The notes beneath the pieces are model-generated. The model was not told the DNA's origin. It searched no databases and worked only from the letters and a program-made list of their open reading frames with translations. Positions 49,234 to 61,653 of a stretch of 64,000 nt of DNA are shown here, in pieces. This DNA is from Circinella minor (taxonomy: Eukaryota; Mucoromycota; Mucoromycetes; Mucorales; Lichtheimiaceae). Every line of letters starts with the position of its first letter. Position 1 is the stretch's first letter. A program made the translations under genes and the position numbers. The stretch lies in NCBI GenBank assembly GCA_016758965.1, contig JAEPRB010000071.1:101541-165540 (forward strand), written 5' to 3'.

Positions 49234-51631
49234 TATTACTTTATATAATTCTTAAATAAATAAATATTAAATAGTTATTCATAGGCAATTAGGATTGCCG
49301 ATCTAATAATTCGATATGTTTTTTTTTCTTATGAAGATAAGGAATTTTTTCTTTAATACGTATACAAAGATACGTAATATTAAGACTTTTAAGTTAACCA
49401 TCAAAAGTAAGGTTTTCATCCAATCATAATAATTCTATACTTACTTTGATTACATATGTGTTGTATACACTCTATTTGTGTTATAGAGTCCTTGACTTCT
49501 CTCTAGAGTTATCACTGTCAAAGTATTTACATAAAGTTCATGAATGACTTGTTAATTTTCATGAGCATACGTATTATACTGTTTTCTTTTAAATTAAAAT
49601 TTTCTACGTACGCATGACTGTCATAACTTTTCCCCATTATTCTTCAGATAATATTGGAATATTTGACGGATAGGTTATATGCCACTTGTAAATGGTTCGG
49701 GAATCCAATGTTTCAGAAACGAAAACATTAATGAATACTACGTATGTAACTCCAATCTTGAATCATAAACTATAAAGTACATTTATTATTCAACTGTCAA
49801 GATGAAAAAAAAACCCCTCTTCTATATATATATATATATATATTACATGAACATAGGTACTCTCTCATTACTTTATTGGACAACAGTATGACTTCTTTCG
49901 TACACTTATTATTTGGCTTAATACATTCTAAAGAACATTCCATAAATGTAACCAACATTTTTATTATATTAACTACATTTTGAAAGATACGTAAACGTAT
50001 AATTGTTTTAAGTTTTTATTTTCTTTTCAGGCTTATTAACAAAATTAAATATTATATCCACCATTTTTCTTTTGTTCTACGAGATATAATACTAACCAAT
50101 AATTCAAAAAATCAATAAAACAACAACGTTCTCTCATTTTTCTTTGGGATGCATTTATTATTCTGTCTTTTACGTACGTAACAGGAACTCGTTATCTAAT
50201 TGAGAAGCCCTTTGTAATAAAGAACCTGTATACTTTATTCTCGCTCATTGCCTACGCCTTTTTCGATAGATCTACATATGTATATATAGTACACGAAAAG
50301 CTATTTTTTTTTTAAAAAAAAAAAAACATAAATATCAATTAAACGACTGAATCAAATAAAAATGCGTTTATAAAAAAAAAAAAAAGAAAAGTCGAACGGT
50401 GCTACGTAGAAAAGAGAAACGGACGAAACAAGCTAAACAAGGTTACAACATTGCAGATAAACTTATTGTATCATTTATACTGCAAATTTTAATATAATTA
50501 TAAAACAACTAACAACATATATACATATATGTTTTTGCTTCTTTATAAACCTGTTATCGTTACTAGTATCGTTGTATAAATAATCCCTTATTTATTTATT
50601 TTTTAAAGAAAAAATGGTTGCTGTGACAATTAAAATATAAAGTTGTTACCAAGTAACACACTTTTTAATAATTAAAGCTCCTTTTTTTTTATATATATAC
50701 ATTCCCAAAAAAGTGTGTACATTTTTTTATTTTTATGAATTAACCCTTGAAAGATAGATCGCAACCTCAAAAAGATAATAGATTGTAACACTCACACGTA
50801 AAATGGATTGCGTAATTATTTCTTCATCTATAATTCAAAAAAAAAAAATGATAACGAGACGTTGTTGCTTTTAAAAAAGAAAAGAAATGTCGATACATAC
50901 TATTTTAAATTAGGATATCGTATTTCAAACTAATAAATATGTTTATATACGTTATGTTACGTTACGTATATATATATATATAGCAGTAGAACATATAGAT
51001 AATACAGTTATTTATTCTACGTAGTAAATAAAAAGAATGAAAGAAGACTAAAGAAGACTAAAATATTAGGTTTTCCAAATAAAGTATTGTGAGAAAATAA
51101 AGTAAAATCACATAATTATGAACAGATCTGACGGAAGCTTTTTTTTTTTTTTCATTTGATCATGATAAGACGTAATAATATGAAGCACAAAGCACACTTT
51201 CTTTTTTGCGGAGTTGTACAATAAAAAGTATTTGCGGCATTAAGCAAAGTATAATTTTATTTTTTGCAGGAAATAATAATATTAAAATCAGACATCAAGA
51301 AAAAAAATAATAATAAATAAACTATAAATTATAAATTATTAATACGTATTCAATTATTATTAAATTAAGATTTATTTTAATATTACAAAATAAATGATAA
51401 AGAATATACAGATCACTAAAAAAAAAAAAAAACCCTCTTTGTTCCCTTTTTTGATGAAATAATGTAACGCGAAAAAGTTATTAGCTTTAAGACGTGATCG
51501 ATGGCGCAATTCAAATAAATATCCAATCATTGCGTTTGGGAATTTTTGGCATAAAAAACGCGTTGACCTTTTTTTTTTTTCAAATTCTTTTTCTTCCAAA
51601 ATAAATTTACTTTATTAAAAACAAACAAACA
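48904..51631. other. Intergenic, 2.7 kb, with simple repeats
   Basis: Contains a (GTT)n trinucleotide run at about 49084-49130, (TA)n at 49203-49229 and about 49824-49842, and several A/T runs. TACGTA palindromes recur (for example 49607 and 50172). No supported gene; frames on both strands are short and of biased composition. Confidence 0.5.
49084..49130. repeat. (GTT)n trinucleotide microsatellite
   Basis: An uninterrupted run of about 15 GTT units, about 180 bp downstream of the sugar-porter stop, probably in its 3' region. A frame through it reads only Cys and is not a gene. Confidence 0.9.
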
Positions 51632-52610
51632 ATGGTTCTCAGACTCGGTTCTACTGCTCCTGGTAAAGTATTCAATTTTTTTTTTAAAAAAAAAAAGTTG
51701 TTATAAAGATAATCTTTCAAAAAAAAAAACAAGTTTATATTATCTTTTTATTATGTAACTCAAAAAAAAAAAAAGAAATAAGTAAAAGATCAACGAATTA
51801 AACAAAAAGATAAATTACGCGTCTTTTTTTTAAAAAATAGATTTCGAAGCCCAAACTACAAAGGGTGATATCAAATTCCATGAATTTATTGGTGACAAAT
51901 GGACTGTTCTTTTCTCTCATCCTGCTGATTTTAGTAAGTTATTATTTATAATTCAAAAAAGAAAGGGTGGGGGGATAAAAAGGATAAAGAAGTAGACAAC
52001 GAATAAACGGGAACGGAGAACTTGGATAGAGAGAGAGAGAGGTTTTTTTTTCAGGTTACTTATATATATATATTTTTTAGCTCCCGTCTGCACTACTGAA
52101 TTAGGGTTGGTTGCTGCTTTACAAGATGAATTTGACAGCCGTAAAGTGAATGTCATTGGTTTATCTGCCAACGATTTGGAAAGTCATAGTAAATGGATTG
52201 CTGATATCAATGATATTAATGGTGTTGATCTTCAATTCCCTATTATTGCTGATGCTGATCGTAAAGTATCTGCTTTATATGATATGTTGGATCATCAAGA
52301 TATTACCAATGTGGATGCCAAGGGTATTCCTTTCACTGTCCGTTCTGTCTTTATTATTGATCCCAAGAAAACCATTCGTTTAATCTTGACTTATCCTGCT
52401 TCTACAGGTCGTAACTTTGATGAAATCTTACGTGTCATTGATTCTTTACAATTAGGTGATCAATACCGTATTACTACCCCTGGTAACTGGAAGAAAGGTG
52501 ATGATGTCATTGTCCATCCTTCTGTTTCAACTGAAGAAGCTCAAAAAATCTTTCCCAAAGGTGTTAAAGTCGTACGTCCTTACCTCCGTTTAACTCCTTC
52601 TCCTTTTTAA
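51632..52610 (+). CDS. prx1: 1-Cys peroxiredoxin (Prx6/yeast Prx1 type)
   Basis: Exons 51632-51662, 51841-51933 and 52081-52610 give 217 aa, the normal Prx6-class length. It reduces hydrogen peroxide and alkyl hydroperoxides. The peroxidatic cysteine is in HPADFTPVCTTELG, split by the second intron. The conserved arginine lies in the PFTVRSVFIIDPKKTIRLIL block, followed by YPASTGRNFDEILRVID. The C-terminal domain, with TTPGNWKKGDDVIVHP and FPKGVKVVRPYLR, is the long form typical of 1-Cys Prx6 enzymes. No resolving cysteine is visible after the active site. There is no targeting presequence, so the protein is probably cytosolic, unlike yeast mitochondrial Prx1. Codon use is among the least AT-biased here, suggesting strong expression. 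Confidence 0.96.
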
Positions 52611-53037
52611 TTCTTTTAAATCACCTCTTGTAATATTTTCCCCTCCACACACACACACACACACATACACACATATGAAATCTTTTTTTTTTCCTTTCAA
52701 AAAAAAAAAAACAACCTTATTTACTTTATTAAAATAAATAAATGAAAAGAGAATTGTATTATAACTTTTTTATTCTTCCTCATAAAAAATAAAATACGTA
52801 CGTAACTAAAAAAAAATGTTGGTGTTTTAGTGTTATGCATGTAAAAACTAACTAAGGTTAACTAAATTTGGTATACGTAAAAAAAAATGAATGGGGTTAT
52901 ATATTATGTTGTAACAATTATAATATGCGTGTGCTGAGTTTCATGAACTCTCAATGGAATCATTTATTATAAATTTGTCCTCTGAAAAGAAATCAACTCT
53001 CTTTCTTTTTTCTTCTTTTCATTATTTTATTTTTATA
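52611..53037. other. Intergenic
   Basis: Holds an (AC)n run at about 52646-52665 just after the peroxiredoxin stop, A- and T-runs, and TACGTACGTA near 52796. The TTTCTTTTTTCTTCTTTTC tract at 53002-53020 is a likely core-promoter pyrimidine stretch for the next gene. Confidence 0.5.
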
Positions 53038-53271
53038 ATGGATATTGGTCAAATTCCTAACCCTTTCAAGGACAAGAACAGTGCTCGTGATATGAACGAT
53101 AAGAACTCTAATAATAGTTCTTTATATGGAATTGGTGATTATGATGAAGAACCTGTTCAACAACAACAACAAGCTCCTACAAAACAAGAAGAAAAGGATA
53201 TAGCTACTCAAGCAACTGAAAAAGTTAAAGAACAAGTTTCCAAGGCTGCTGATCAGGTTACTGGCAAATAA
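53038..53271 (+). CDS. Small hydrophilic protein, 77 aa, unknown
   Basis: Single exon. The ATG at 53038 is preferred over the in-frame ATG at 52954, because the extension encodes promoter-like Phe/Ser runs. The protein begins MDIGQIPNPFKDKNSARDMN, continues with an Asn/Ser- and Gln-rich middle, and ends in a charged amphipathic helix (ATEKVKEQVSKAADQVTGK). No cysteines, no tryptophan, no membrane segment. The C-terminal helix resembles small stress proteins of LEA or CsbD-like character, but similarity this short proves nothing. Codon use resembles the neighbouring well-expressed peroxiredoxin gene, which supports it as a real gene. Confidence 0.6.
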   Translation: MDIGQIPNPFKDKNSARDMNDKNSNNSSLYGIGDYDEEPVQQQQQAPTKQEEKDIATQATEKVKEQVSKAADQVTGK

Positions 53272-53736
53272 ATCGACTACAAACAAAATATCCTTTCCAA
53301 TTTTATCATTTTTTTTTTCATCAAGCATTATTACAACAACAATAAATATCTGCAACAATTCAACGATAATCGCCAAATCAATAACATAAATCAACAATAT
53401 ATATATATAAATTTACCTATATCTTGTACAAAAAAAAAAAACAATAAAATAATAGTATATGATCTATGATTCATATAGTGATCTTCCCATCAAAATATAT
53501 ATACATATATATATATCTTTGTATATAATGTTGTATTGATCAGGATATATAAAAAACACACACGCAAGTTTAAGGTATTTAACATATTACGTGGCGAAGT
53601 GGCCTGGAACATCTCCCCCCCCCCAAAAAAAAACTTTTGTTACACGACATTGGACCAAAATAAAAAATAAAAGGAACTGTTCTTAATGTTCCATATCCAT
53701 TTTTATTTTTTTCACAAAGTTTTATTATTATTATTA
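53272..53736. other. Convergent 3' spacer
   Basis: AT-rich, with AATAAA near 53443-53449, a C-run near 53614-53623 and an (ATT)n stretch just before the FKBP stop. No gene. Confidence 0.5.
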
Positions 53737-54782
53737 TTATTTTTGTTTCTTGGTTTTAGAACCATCAACTTCTTCTTTTTCATCTTTCTTTTCAGTTAAT
53801 TTTTCTGATGTCACTACTTTTGAATTTTTACTACCAAAAAGATTCTTGGCAATCAAACCGATCAAAAGTAAAATCACTGCAGCTCCTGCTAAAAATATCG
53901 GCGATTGGAAACTAAAATAGAAATAAAAAGAGTTCAAACATTTATTTTGCATTATTCCCCCCGTTCCCCCCCTTTTTTTTCATAATAAAATAAAACTTAC
54001 TCAATTGTATCCAATAATCCAAAGTTTTTATCAGCAGCAGTAGTAGTAGCTCCTTCAATAGGATAAGAACGTTGACCAGGAGTAACATCCATAAGTTCAA
54101 CTTCAAATACTAAAGTGGCACCTCCCGGAATAGCACTTCCGGCACCACGATCACCATAACCGAACTCCGGTGGAATCACTAATCGACGTTTTTCACCTAC
54201 ACACATACTAGATGTAGAGAACTAATAAGTAAAGTTATATATTTTATATAAAATATTTCAATTTCATTTTAACTTACTTTTTTAATCCTTGATCCCAACC
54301 TTTAATAACTTGTCCTTTACCCAAAGTGAACTCCAAAGGTTGATTACGATCTACACTACTATCAAATTTAGCACCAGTATCAAAGAGTGTACCAGTATAA
54401 TGCATTGAAAGCAAGTCGCTATAAATATATAAAATAATATATACATATAATCCATTTAGTTCTTTTAATCATGTTTCCCCCTCCTACTTTCTAATTCCTA
54501 TTTATTTACCCATCACGCGAACGTTTGGTACATTCTTCTTCTGGAATGCGTTTTTTCACACCTTAAAAATTATTATGACATTAGTATGAATATTGAATTA
54601 CGTATTTATAAAAACTCGTATATATTAAAAAAAAAAAGGGGGGGGGAAGGGAAACAATATCTATCGTGTTTTGTTTGATATATATTCTTACCAATTTGTA
54701 ATGTTTTAGGAGGTTCTCTTAATGCATTGGCCATGGTGGTAGCTAATACAACTAAAAGCGCGAAAAATACAACGACACGCAT
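53737..54782 (-). CDS. ER FKBP-type peptidyl-prolyl isomerase with C-terminal membrane anchor
   Basis: Exons 54782-54692, 54561-54510, 54418-54278, 54207-54001 and 53911-53737 give 221 aa. Seen: a signal peptide ([20 protein letters not shown]), then one FKBP domain with [58 protein letters not shown], and [13 protein letters not shown]. After a short linker there is a strongly hydrophobic segment ([20 protein letters not shown]) and a Lys/Glu-rich tail ending KKQK. The active-site aromatic and Tyr/Phe/Asp residues of FKBPs are in place. FKBP2/Fpr2 proteins work in the ER lumen on secretory proteins. The terminal KKQK fits the KKxx retrieval signal of type I ER membrane proteins. FK506/rapamycin binding is expected but not shown. 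Confidence 0.92.
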
Positions 54783-55376
54783 ATTTTTGTGTGAGAAAAG
54801 AAAAAAAGAAGAAAAAAGAAAATCGAAACTTTTTTTTTACACATAAAAATAAATAAATAAATTTAAGATTCTTCATATAAAGTAAAAGAGGCCACGTTCT
54901 TTGATATGATTTGGCGGGCGACATCATAATAATAAAAGCTTTTGAAACTTGCTTATTTTTCTTTTTTTCTTGTTCTTTTCTTGTTTTCATTGAGTTTTTT
55001 TTTTTTTTTTTAATTCATTATTATTATTATTTTATTAATGTTTTCTGATTTTTATAAAATATAGTTATTTTTATGCACACCTGAGTTATATGTCATTTTT
55101 GGGTACGTACTTTATCTTTTTAAGACTTAATTTTAATCATCATACGTAATAAATAAATTAATACTAAAATTGATTTATTCAATAACTTTATGTAGTATGT
55201 AGTAGTAAGTTTTTTTTTTAAAAAAAAAAAAAAAAAAGAAAGAAAGAGGGAGTCAGGGAGGGGTATAAGTACAAAATCATTATAATAAAATATAAATATG
55301 TAATAATGGCAAATGATGATTGAAGGAGAAGGTTGAAAGTGGGATCCATTTGACTTGTTTGCTTTATTCCTTATTA
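54783..55376. other. Intergenic
   Basis: Upstream of the FKBP gene and downstream of the acyltransferase stop, both on the minus strand. It carries T-runs near 54995-55011 and an A-run at about 55221-55237. No gene. Confidence 0.5.
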
Positions 55377-56625
55377 TTAAAGTTTATTATCGTAATGAAG
55401 TGCTGGTTTTTCTTCATCCACTTGAATACCTTCTAATTCTTTTAATGTCTTGAGCATATCATTACGAATTTGATTAGTTAATTTATCGATAGCTTCCGAA
55501 TCTTCGGGAATATCCGTTGTTGGAACTGGAGGTAATACTTTGACATGAACAATACCCGATTTAAATTGTCTTGACTTGGAATCATAAAATTTATTATAAT
55601 TTTCCATGACAACAGGAACAATAGGAACTCGAGCTTGAACAGCCATATAAAAAGCACCTTTTTTAAATGGTAATAATTTAATTTCGGGACCATAGGAACG
55701 TGTACCTATTAATAATAATTTTTCAGTAAACAAAATCACAACTTGATATTATTAAGTTTTTTTTTTTCTTAATATGTATAATTTATACCTTCTGGGAAAA
55801 TCCAAACACTTGTCTATTTTAGAGTGAGGAGAAAATATATCAAATCATTGTTCATTTATCGTTACTAGGTAAAAAAAAAAAAAAAAAAAAAAACATTTTT
55901 CTTTTTCATTGTAAAATACGAATTTACCTTTTTCTTGTGAATATCTTGAGCAGCACGTTTGGCTGCTTTAATAGCATTATCTCGATTTCCTCGATCCAAA
56001 AAGACTGCATTACTCAAAGCCACTAAAAAAAATATAAAAAATAATTTTAAAACCGAGGTTTTTATTAATTTTTTTTTTTTTTTGCTTACATCAATTACCC
56101 TCCCTCCCCCCCACCCCCTCAATAATTGAATCAAAGAATCCCTTCCACCTTCCCCATCTTCCACCCGGCCCCCCTTTTATGTTTTAATATATAATATAAC
56201 TTACAATACCAGCCTAAGATGGGATAAAATTTAAGTGCTTTTTTTGCAACAACAGAAGTAGCTTTAGGAATCACTCCACCACCAAACGCCATATCCAAAC
56301 TACTTTGATGATTACATACAATCACTTTTGAACCAGTATTCAACAAATAGTCATGACCTTCAACTTCAATATAAAGACCGGTAAAGAAACTGAATAAATA
56401 ATAATAAAGTCGAGTACTCATCCAGTTGATTAAATCAGGACGACCGATCATTCGTAAAAGAATAGCGAAAACCATGCCACATGAAGCGGATGCTGCAAGA
56501 CATACGATATTAGCCATGGATCGATAATAAAAACCTCCATTACGACGACGATTGAGAATAAAAAGAGCTGCTGCTGCAATGGATACAGCTGTATTATTTG
56601 TTACTGATGATATTGAAAGAAGCAT
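55377..56625 (-). CDS. slc1: 1-acyl-sn-glycerol-3-phosphate acyltransferase (Slc1/PlsC type)
   Basis: Exons 56625-56205, 56022-55928, 55813-55789 (25 nt) and 55705-55377 give 289 aa, near yeast Slc1 (303 aa). It transfers an acyl group to lysophosphatidic acid to form phosphatidic acid in the ER or lipid droplets. N-terminal membrane segments include ANIVCLAASASCGMVFAILL. Catalytic motif I is NHQSSLD (H-x4-D) within SKVIVCNHQSSLDMAFG. Next come AVFLDRGNRDNA (motif II) and FPEGTRSYG (motif III, formed across exons 3 and 4). The motif IV region is PIVPVVMENY. The PlsC fold is complete and all expected motifs are intact. The minus-strand intron 1 contains C-rich and T-rich tracts. Confidence 0.94.
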
Positions 56626-58543
56626 AATAATTTGTTCGTCTTTTTCTTTTTTATTATTATTATTATACTATTATTTTAACTTTTTTTTAAAAAAAAAAAC
56701 AGAATAAATTAAAAAAAAAAAAAGAAGAGTAAAATAGAGAAAGGAAAAAAAAAATAAATAAAAAGGAGCAAAAGAAAGAAGAAATGATTTTATAATAAAA
56801 AAAAAGTGATCAAATATATTTATTTATTGTTTTCACGCGCTTCTTTTCAATTTCAATATTATAAGTTGAGTTTTATGCACTGACCCAAAAAACGGGTTGG
56901 AAATTTATTTGAAAGGTTACACAATAACTTTTAAATCAGCTGTATTATTTCTTTATTGGTAATGACGAATGATGAAAGTTATATATATATATCTATCTAC
57001 CTATCTATTTGTTATTAAAATGATGATAATTGTGATTTTACTATATTCTTTGATTTTTAATAACAAGTAAAATTGGGGGGGGGGTTGTAAAACGAATAAA
57101 CCTGTTGATTAAAAATACCTAAGCTGTAATGCTTGCTGTTAATTATTTATCCATATTTAGTAAAATTAAGAGACCGATGACATTTTGGTTACTTCTTTTT
57201 TCACATGATTTCCCCCCCCCCTTTAAAGCCTATCCTTTTGATATCCCATTTATTTAATATGTAATAGATAATTGTAATCATAGAATGGCACACTAAAAAA
57301 AAAAAAGATATATCTTTCATATATATTTATTGTTATTGATTATGGATCATGGTAGCGCACTACAATAAAATCGTACTATTTGTTTTCCTTCCTTCCCTCC
57401 CCAAAAACCCAATTTTTTTTCCTACTACGTACAATCATGACAAATATTTATAAACTTATGTTTCTTCCCTTATTTTACTTTCCATGATTAGATTATTTTT
57501 TATTACATACGCACTTTTTAATACTCTGAAAAGTAAAAAAAAAAAAAAATGAACAGATGATAATTGATTGAAAAACCCAGGTACAAATTTTATTCATGTA
57601 TATTTTTAAAACCCAATTGTTGAGAAGCTTTTTTTTTTTTTTTTTTTTTGTGAACCCGACAAACGAAGAAAACACATGGTTTTTTTTTTTTTTTTTGCTT
57701 CGACATAAGAAAAAAACATTCAATTAAAAGTATATTGAAAATTTGTCAAGTGAATATTGTTTACCAAGTATTGCGTTGCCCACTCTCTCATTTGCTGAAT
57801 ACAGGTTTAGCATAAAATTTTATTTCAGAGTGCGTGTTTTAATTGTTTCTTAGAAACGTAGTAGTTTTACAATATATGCAGTCTAACCACAGTAATAGCC
57901 ATTTTATTGATAATATGTAGATAAAAAAAAATGCTTAGCACAAAGGTAATCACTATCAGATTATTGAATCCATACTAACATCACTGGTAAATATATACCT
58001 TTTGCTAGTATGAATACATAGTATTATATTCAAAGTTTAGAAAAATATATCGATATAATATTATAGCCAAGGGGGGGGGAGCTCGTGGTGTGTTTTTTTC
58101 CCCCTTGAATTTCAGAACATATAAATATAGAGACTAAGAATAAAAGTTACTTAACTCATAATATTTATATTCAAGATATATGTTAAATAACCGTTTCTCA
58201 CATTTTCTCACAGTATAATTATTTTATACTGTAACATATACCGATGATGTGGGGTCGATCTCTGTTAATAAACAAAAAAAAAAAAACAAAAAAAAAAATT
58301 ACGATACATTCTCTCATGATATAACTCATGGGGAAAAGTCTTGATCATTGAACTACATTATCTAGATGACATGTTGTACAAATACTAATTTTAATCTTGC
58401 TTGATATAAACAATTAGCAAATGTTTCTTATATTTAGACTAGAAGAACTTTATTTAATCATGACGTATATTATAAATAGCAAGTTATATCATCCGTGTGT
58501 AATTCCATGAGCTTATTCTCTTCATTCCTTTGCTTCCCAATTT

Positions 58544-58576
<33 letters not shown>

Positions 58577-59882
58577 AGTATACATAATAATACTATCCCA
58601 GAATGTATGATTCATCCAATTATAAGTTGTGCAAGTAATAGAGTGATTTATACTACGTAATATACAAGGGGGAACGTTGACGACATGACATACTTTTATT
58701 TCAAAGTATATCCTGGAGGAGAAGATAAAACTCTTCTGGAATATTTGGGGTTGATGATGTGTGACCTATTAATGTTCTAGCAAAAAAAAAAAAAAAAAGG
58801 TGTAAAAAGAATATATGTTCAAACTCACAATATAAAGCAAGCTTATGAACTATCTGAATGTTATATATTGGGGGATCGGTTGCAATCAGAACAAGAAGTT
58901 TTTGATATTAATATTCTCATTGGTCATTACTCATGAGCAGTACTTGTATAATAAAAAAAAACGACCATTTATTTAATGAAATCACTGCGGTACAGCAACC
59001 ACAATAACAAAAGCAGGATTATGTCTTTTAATAAAAAAAAAAACATTGACTATAATAGAGGAAACCAAGTTGTCACTAGCACTAACAACAAATAATACGG
59101 GTTCAAGAATGCATGGTCATATCAATCAACAACAGCGAACACGGGTCAATCGTTCGTCAAGCGGATAATAATTACTACTATGTAGCATTTGGCAAACATC
59201 CGTTCCTAAATTTAAACGAAGCGTTGTTTCTTTCAACTGTGGGATGCAACCTATTCAATAATGTTTTTTTTTTATCTTGAGCACGTTCATCAACCTCAGT
59301 TTGTTTCGCCACTCTTTTCTCGATCTTGTTTACGTACGTTTCCTGGTAGATGATTCTATTAATATGAATTCCAATTGTTTTGTTTCTATTTAACAAGCTC
59401 AACTGATACATAGCAGTATGATAGTCATCACAGTTTACGTGACATATCAATATTTTATTATTGGTCTTTTTATTTTCACGTTAATTGAGTATTTCTTTGC
59501 TCGTCGATTTCTATTTCATATATATTGATGAATGGGTTTCTAAGCATTATCTACTTGCCTTGTTGACTCATTTCTTTTTTCACGTTATTATATATACGTA
59601 TAGCATGAATACGTAGATTAAATAGCAAAAATAAAATGAAACTACATAATATTTTTTATTCTTGGTGAAATATGGTGTGGATTTCATAATAACTAACAAA
59701 AATTGTGATACGTAAAAAAGATTCGCCTTACTGTATTTTGTCACCTCTATTAAGTTTATCTATTGGGAGCTTATATTCATCAAGTAATTTTTTTTTGTGC
59801 ATTATTAATAATGGTATTACTTCTCAAAACACATGCTGTACTTTGAGCGTTTGGTTGTCGCTGATCTTGAGATACCACTACT
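56626..59882. other. Gene-poor region, 3.3 kb
   Basis: Long A- and T-homopolymers (for example 57631-57649, 57680-57696 and 58542-58566), C/G runs and AT-rich DNA. A minus-strand 90-codon frame at 59450-59178 has protein-like composition (NKIEKRVAKQTEVDERAQDK) and might be a further decayed piece of the adjacent Helitron or of another gene, but I could not align it. No intact gene. Confidence 0.45.
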
Positions 59883-61653
59883 GCACTACTGCTGCACGAT
59901 CATGACCCTTATACACATATTTATAAACACACGTACTTGATAGAAGCAATTGAAGTACATATATCTACATTGATATGAGCATCATATTTGGTACACAAAA
60001 ATATATTGTGAGGCACCACCCATCGATTATCCATCCTAACACCATTTTTATGGGCATGATCGTTGTTGTTTCTATGTCGCTCATATTTGTTTCATCTGAG
60101 AACTGCTTTGGAAAACGTTTTGAGCATGCACCACCTTGCATACATAGTGATCGACAATTAAGGTCTCCACAGGGTCCATGCATCATTAATCTTTCCACTA
60201 ATGCACATGCAGCTGGATATTGGTCTGCATTGGGCAGTTTGGCTGATACGTACTACAATACCATCGACATCTTCAGGTGTTCATGGTTAATCACTTTGTA
60301 CCAGAATGAGCAAAATATGGGCGTGTGGAAGTCCATGCTTCTAAAATTCTACAGTGTAAACATGTATAACTACTTTACTGAGAACCATATTCTTTGTGAG
60401 ATCATGCATCCATTCTTCCAGTTTTATTATAAACACACAAGCACAGATGACAGGTCACTCTGCTGCTGCTGTTTGTTCTGGGAAAAGGGAATCTTGGACT
60501 TCATGCCAACTGGGATTTGTGGTTATGGTAAAAAAATATATCTGGTTTCCCAAAGCGTCGTACGTAAAATACTTATAAAGTTGTTGCATATGGCGTGGAC
60601 CGCCAATAAAAGACGATGGCAGTATAGCTCGCTTACCAACATTACGTAGCCATATCAATATCACCAAGGTTAACAGCATCTGCAACACTTTTATACAAAT
60701 CTGAACGTAAGTGGTCCTGACTACTCTAGATATAGTTAAGACATTCAGACTCTACTTTGGCGTACATGTGTGTAATATACTGCTGAAACAGCTTACTAAA
60801 GCGGTGCAAATCATTTTGTCCTTCCATATTATCACTATTGCTATATATCATCAGCCGATATTGATACCAATCCATGCATGTTATGCGACTGCCATCAATA
60901 CATTGTGCTCCAATGTTCCAACCATCATCACCTAAATATTGTATTTTGTTAATAAAGAGGTATCCTAAATTTTATACTAAGCACCAAATACCGTAAATGA
61001 TGATTTAAACTACCTTGTGGAAACATCAAGACATAGTGCATGACATCATAGAAACGATGGTTAACTGATATCCGTTGCATTTAATTTAATTGTGTTTGTA
61101 CAACAATATCACAATCTCCACTCTGGCCTTTGTGACCACCATCCACAATCAATAGTCCAACTTCTTCTCCTGTTGGTCTATTATAACATCGTTGAGCTGA
61201 TATACCTTCTGCATGAATTATCAATGTAACATCATTTACATCTTCATCTGTCAACAGGGTAGTCATGTTATTAAAAGCTTGAGCAAATGGGCAGATACAA
61301 TGCATTAATATTAGTAAAGTGTGTAAGACCTCTATGTCTATTGAGGCGTTGGTATGATTACGACGTATTTCCTATTGTCTCTCTATAATAGATGGGTTAT
61401 GAACATAGATTTGTGCAAAAGATGATGTATCTTGATCCGTGTTTGGGAGCAAAGAACCAATCGGATGATACACCTCACCATGGATACGGAAATTATGAGG
61501 ACCACCACACGAATTTACAACAGTATGATCGATACTTGCACCAAGTGACGCAAAGCTCAATGTATTGTTATATGCACGGATATTGAAACGGAAATTCTTA
61601 ATACGTAAAACAAACCTTGCTTTTTTTTGACTGTAATTTCTTTTTTGAAGCAA
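59883..61653 (-). pseudogene. Decayed Helitron Rep/helicase gene (N-terminal part)
   Basis: Read from 61653 downward, segments in Helitron order are recognisable: FNIRAYNNTLSFASLGASID; FRIHGEVYHPIGSLLP; FAQIYVHNP; HAEGISAQRCYNRPTGEEV; NHRFYDVMHYVLMFPQG; DDGWN; KLFQQYITHMYAKVESECLN; GKRAILPSSFIGGPRHMQQL; TITTNPSWHE; the Rep catalytic HUH-type GLPHAHILLIL at about 60302-60334; MMHGPCGDLNCRSLCMQGGA and CSKRFPKQFSDET; DNRWVVPHNIFLCTKYDAHI; and YKGHDRAAV. In-frame stops occur at 61374-61372, 61083-61081 and 60457-60455, with further stops and frameshifts, so it is dead. The helicase half is not seen. A 224-codon frame on the plus strand (59975-60649) is only the antisense of this relic. Confidence 0.88.

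Noticed and set aside
59975..60649. 224-codon plus-strand open frame
   Set aside because: It is the antisense of the minus-strand Helitron relic; its residues match no family, while the reverse strand reads as Helitron segments.
61081..61305. A separate small gene of 74 codons
   Set aside because: It is in the same frame as the upstream relic segment, separated by a single stop, and aligns with the Helitron N-terminal domain.
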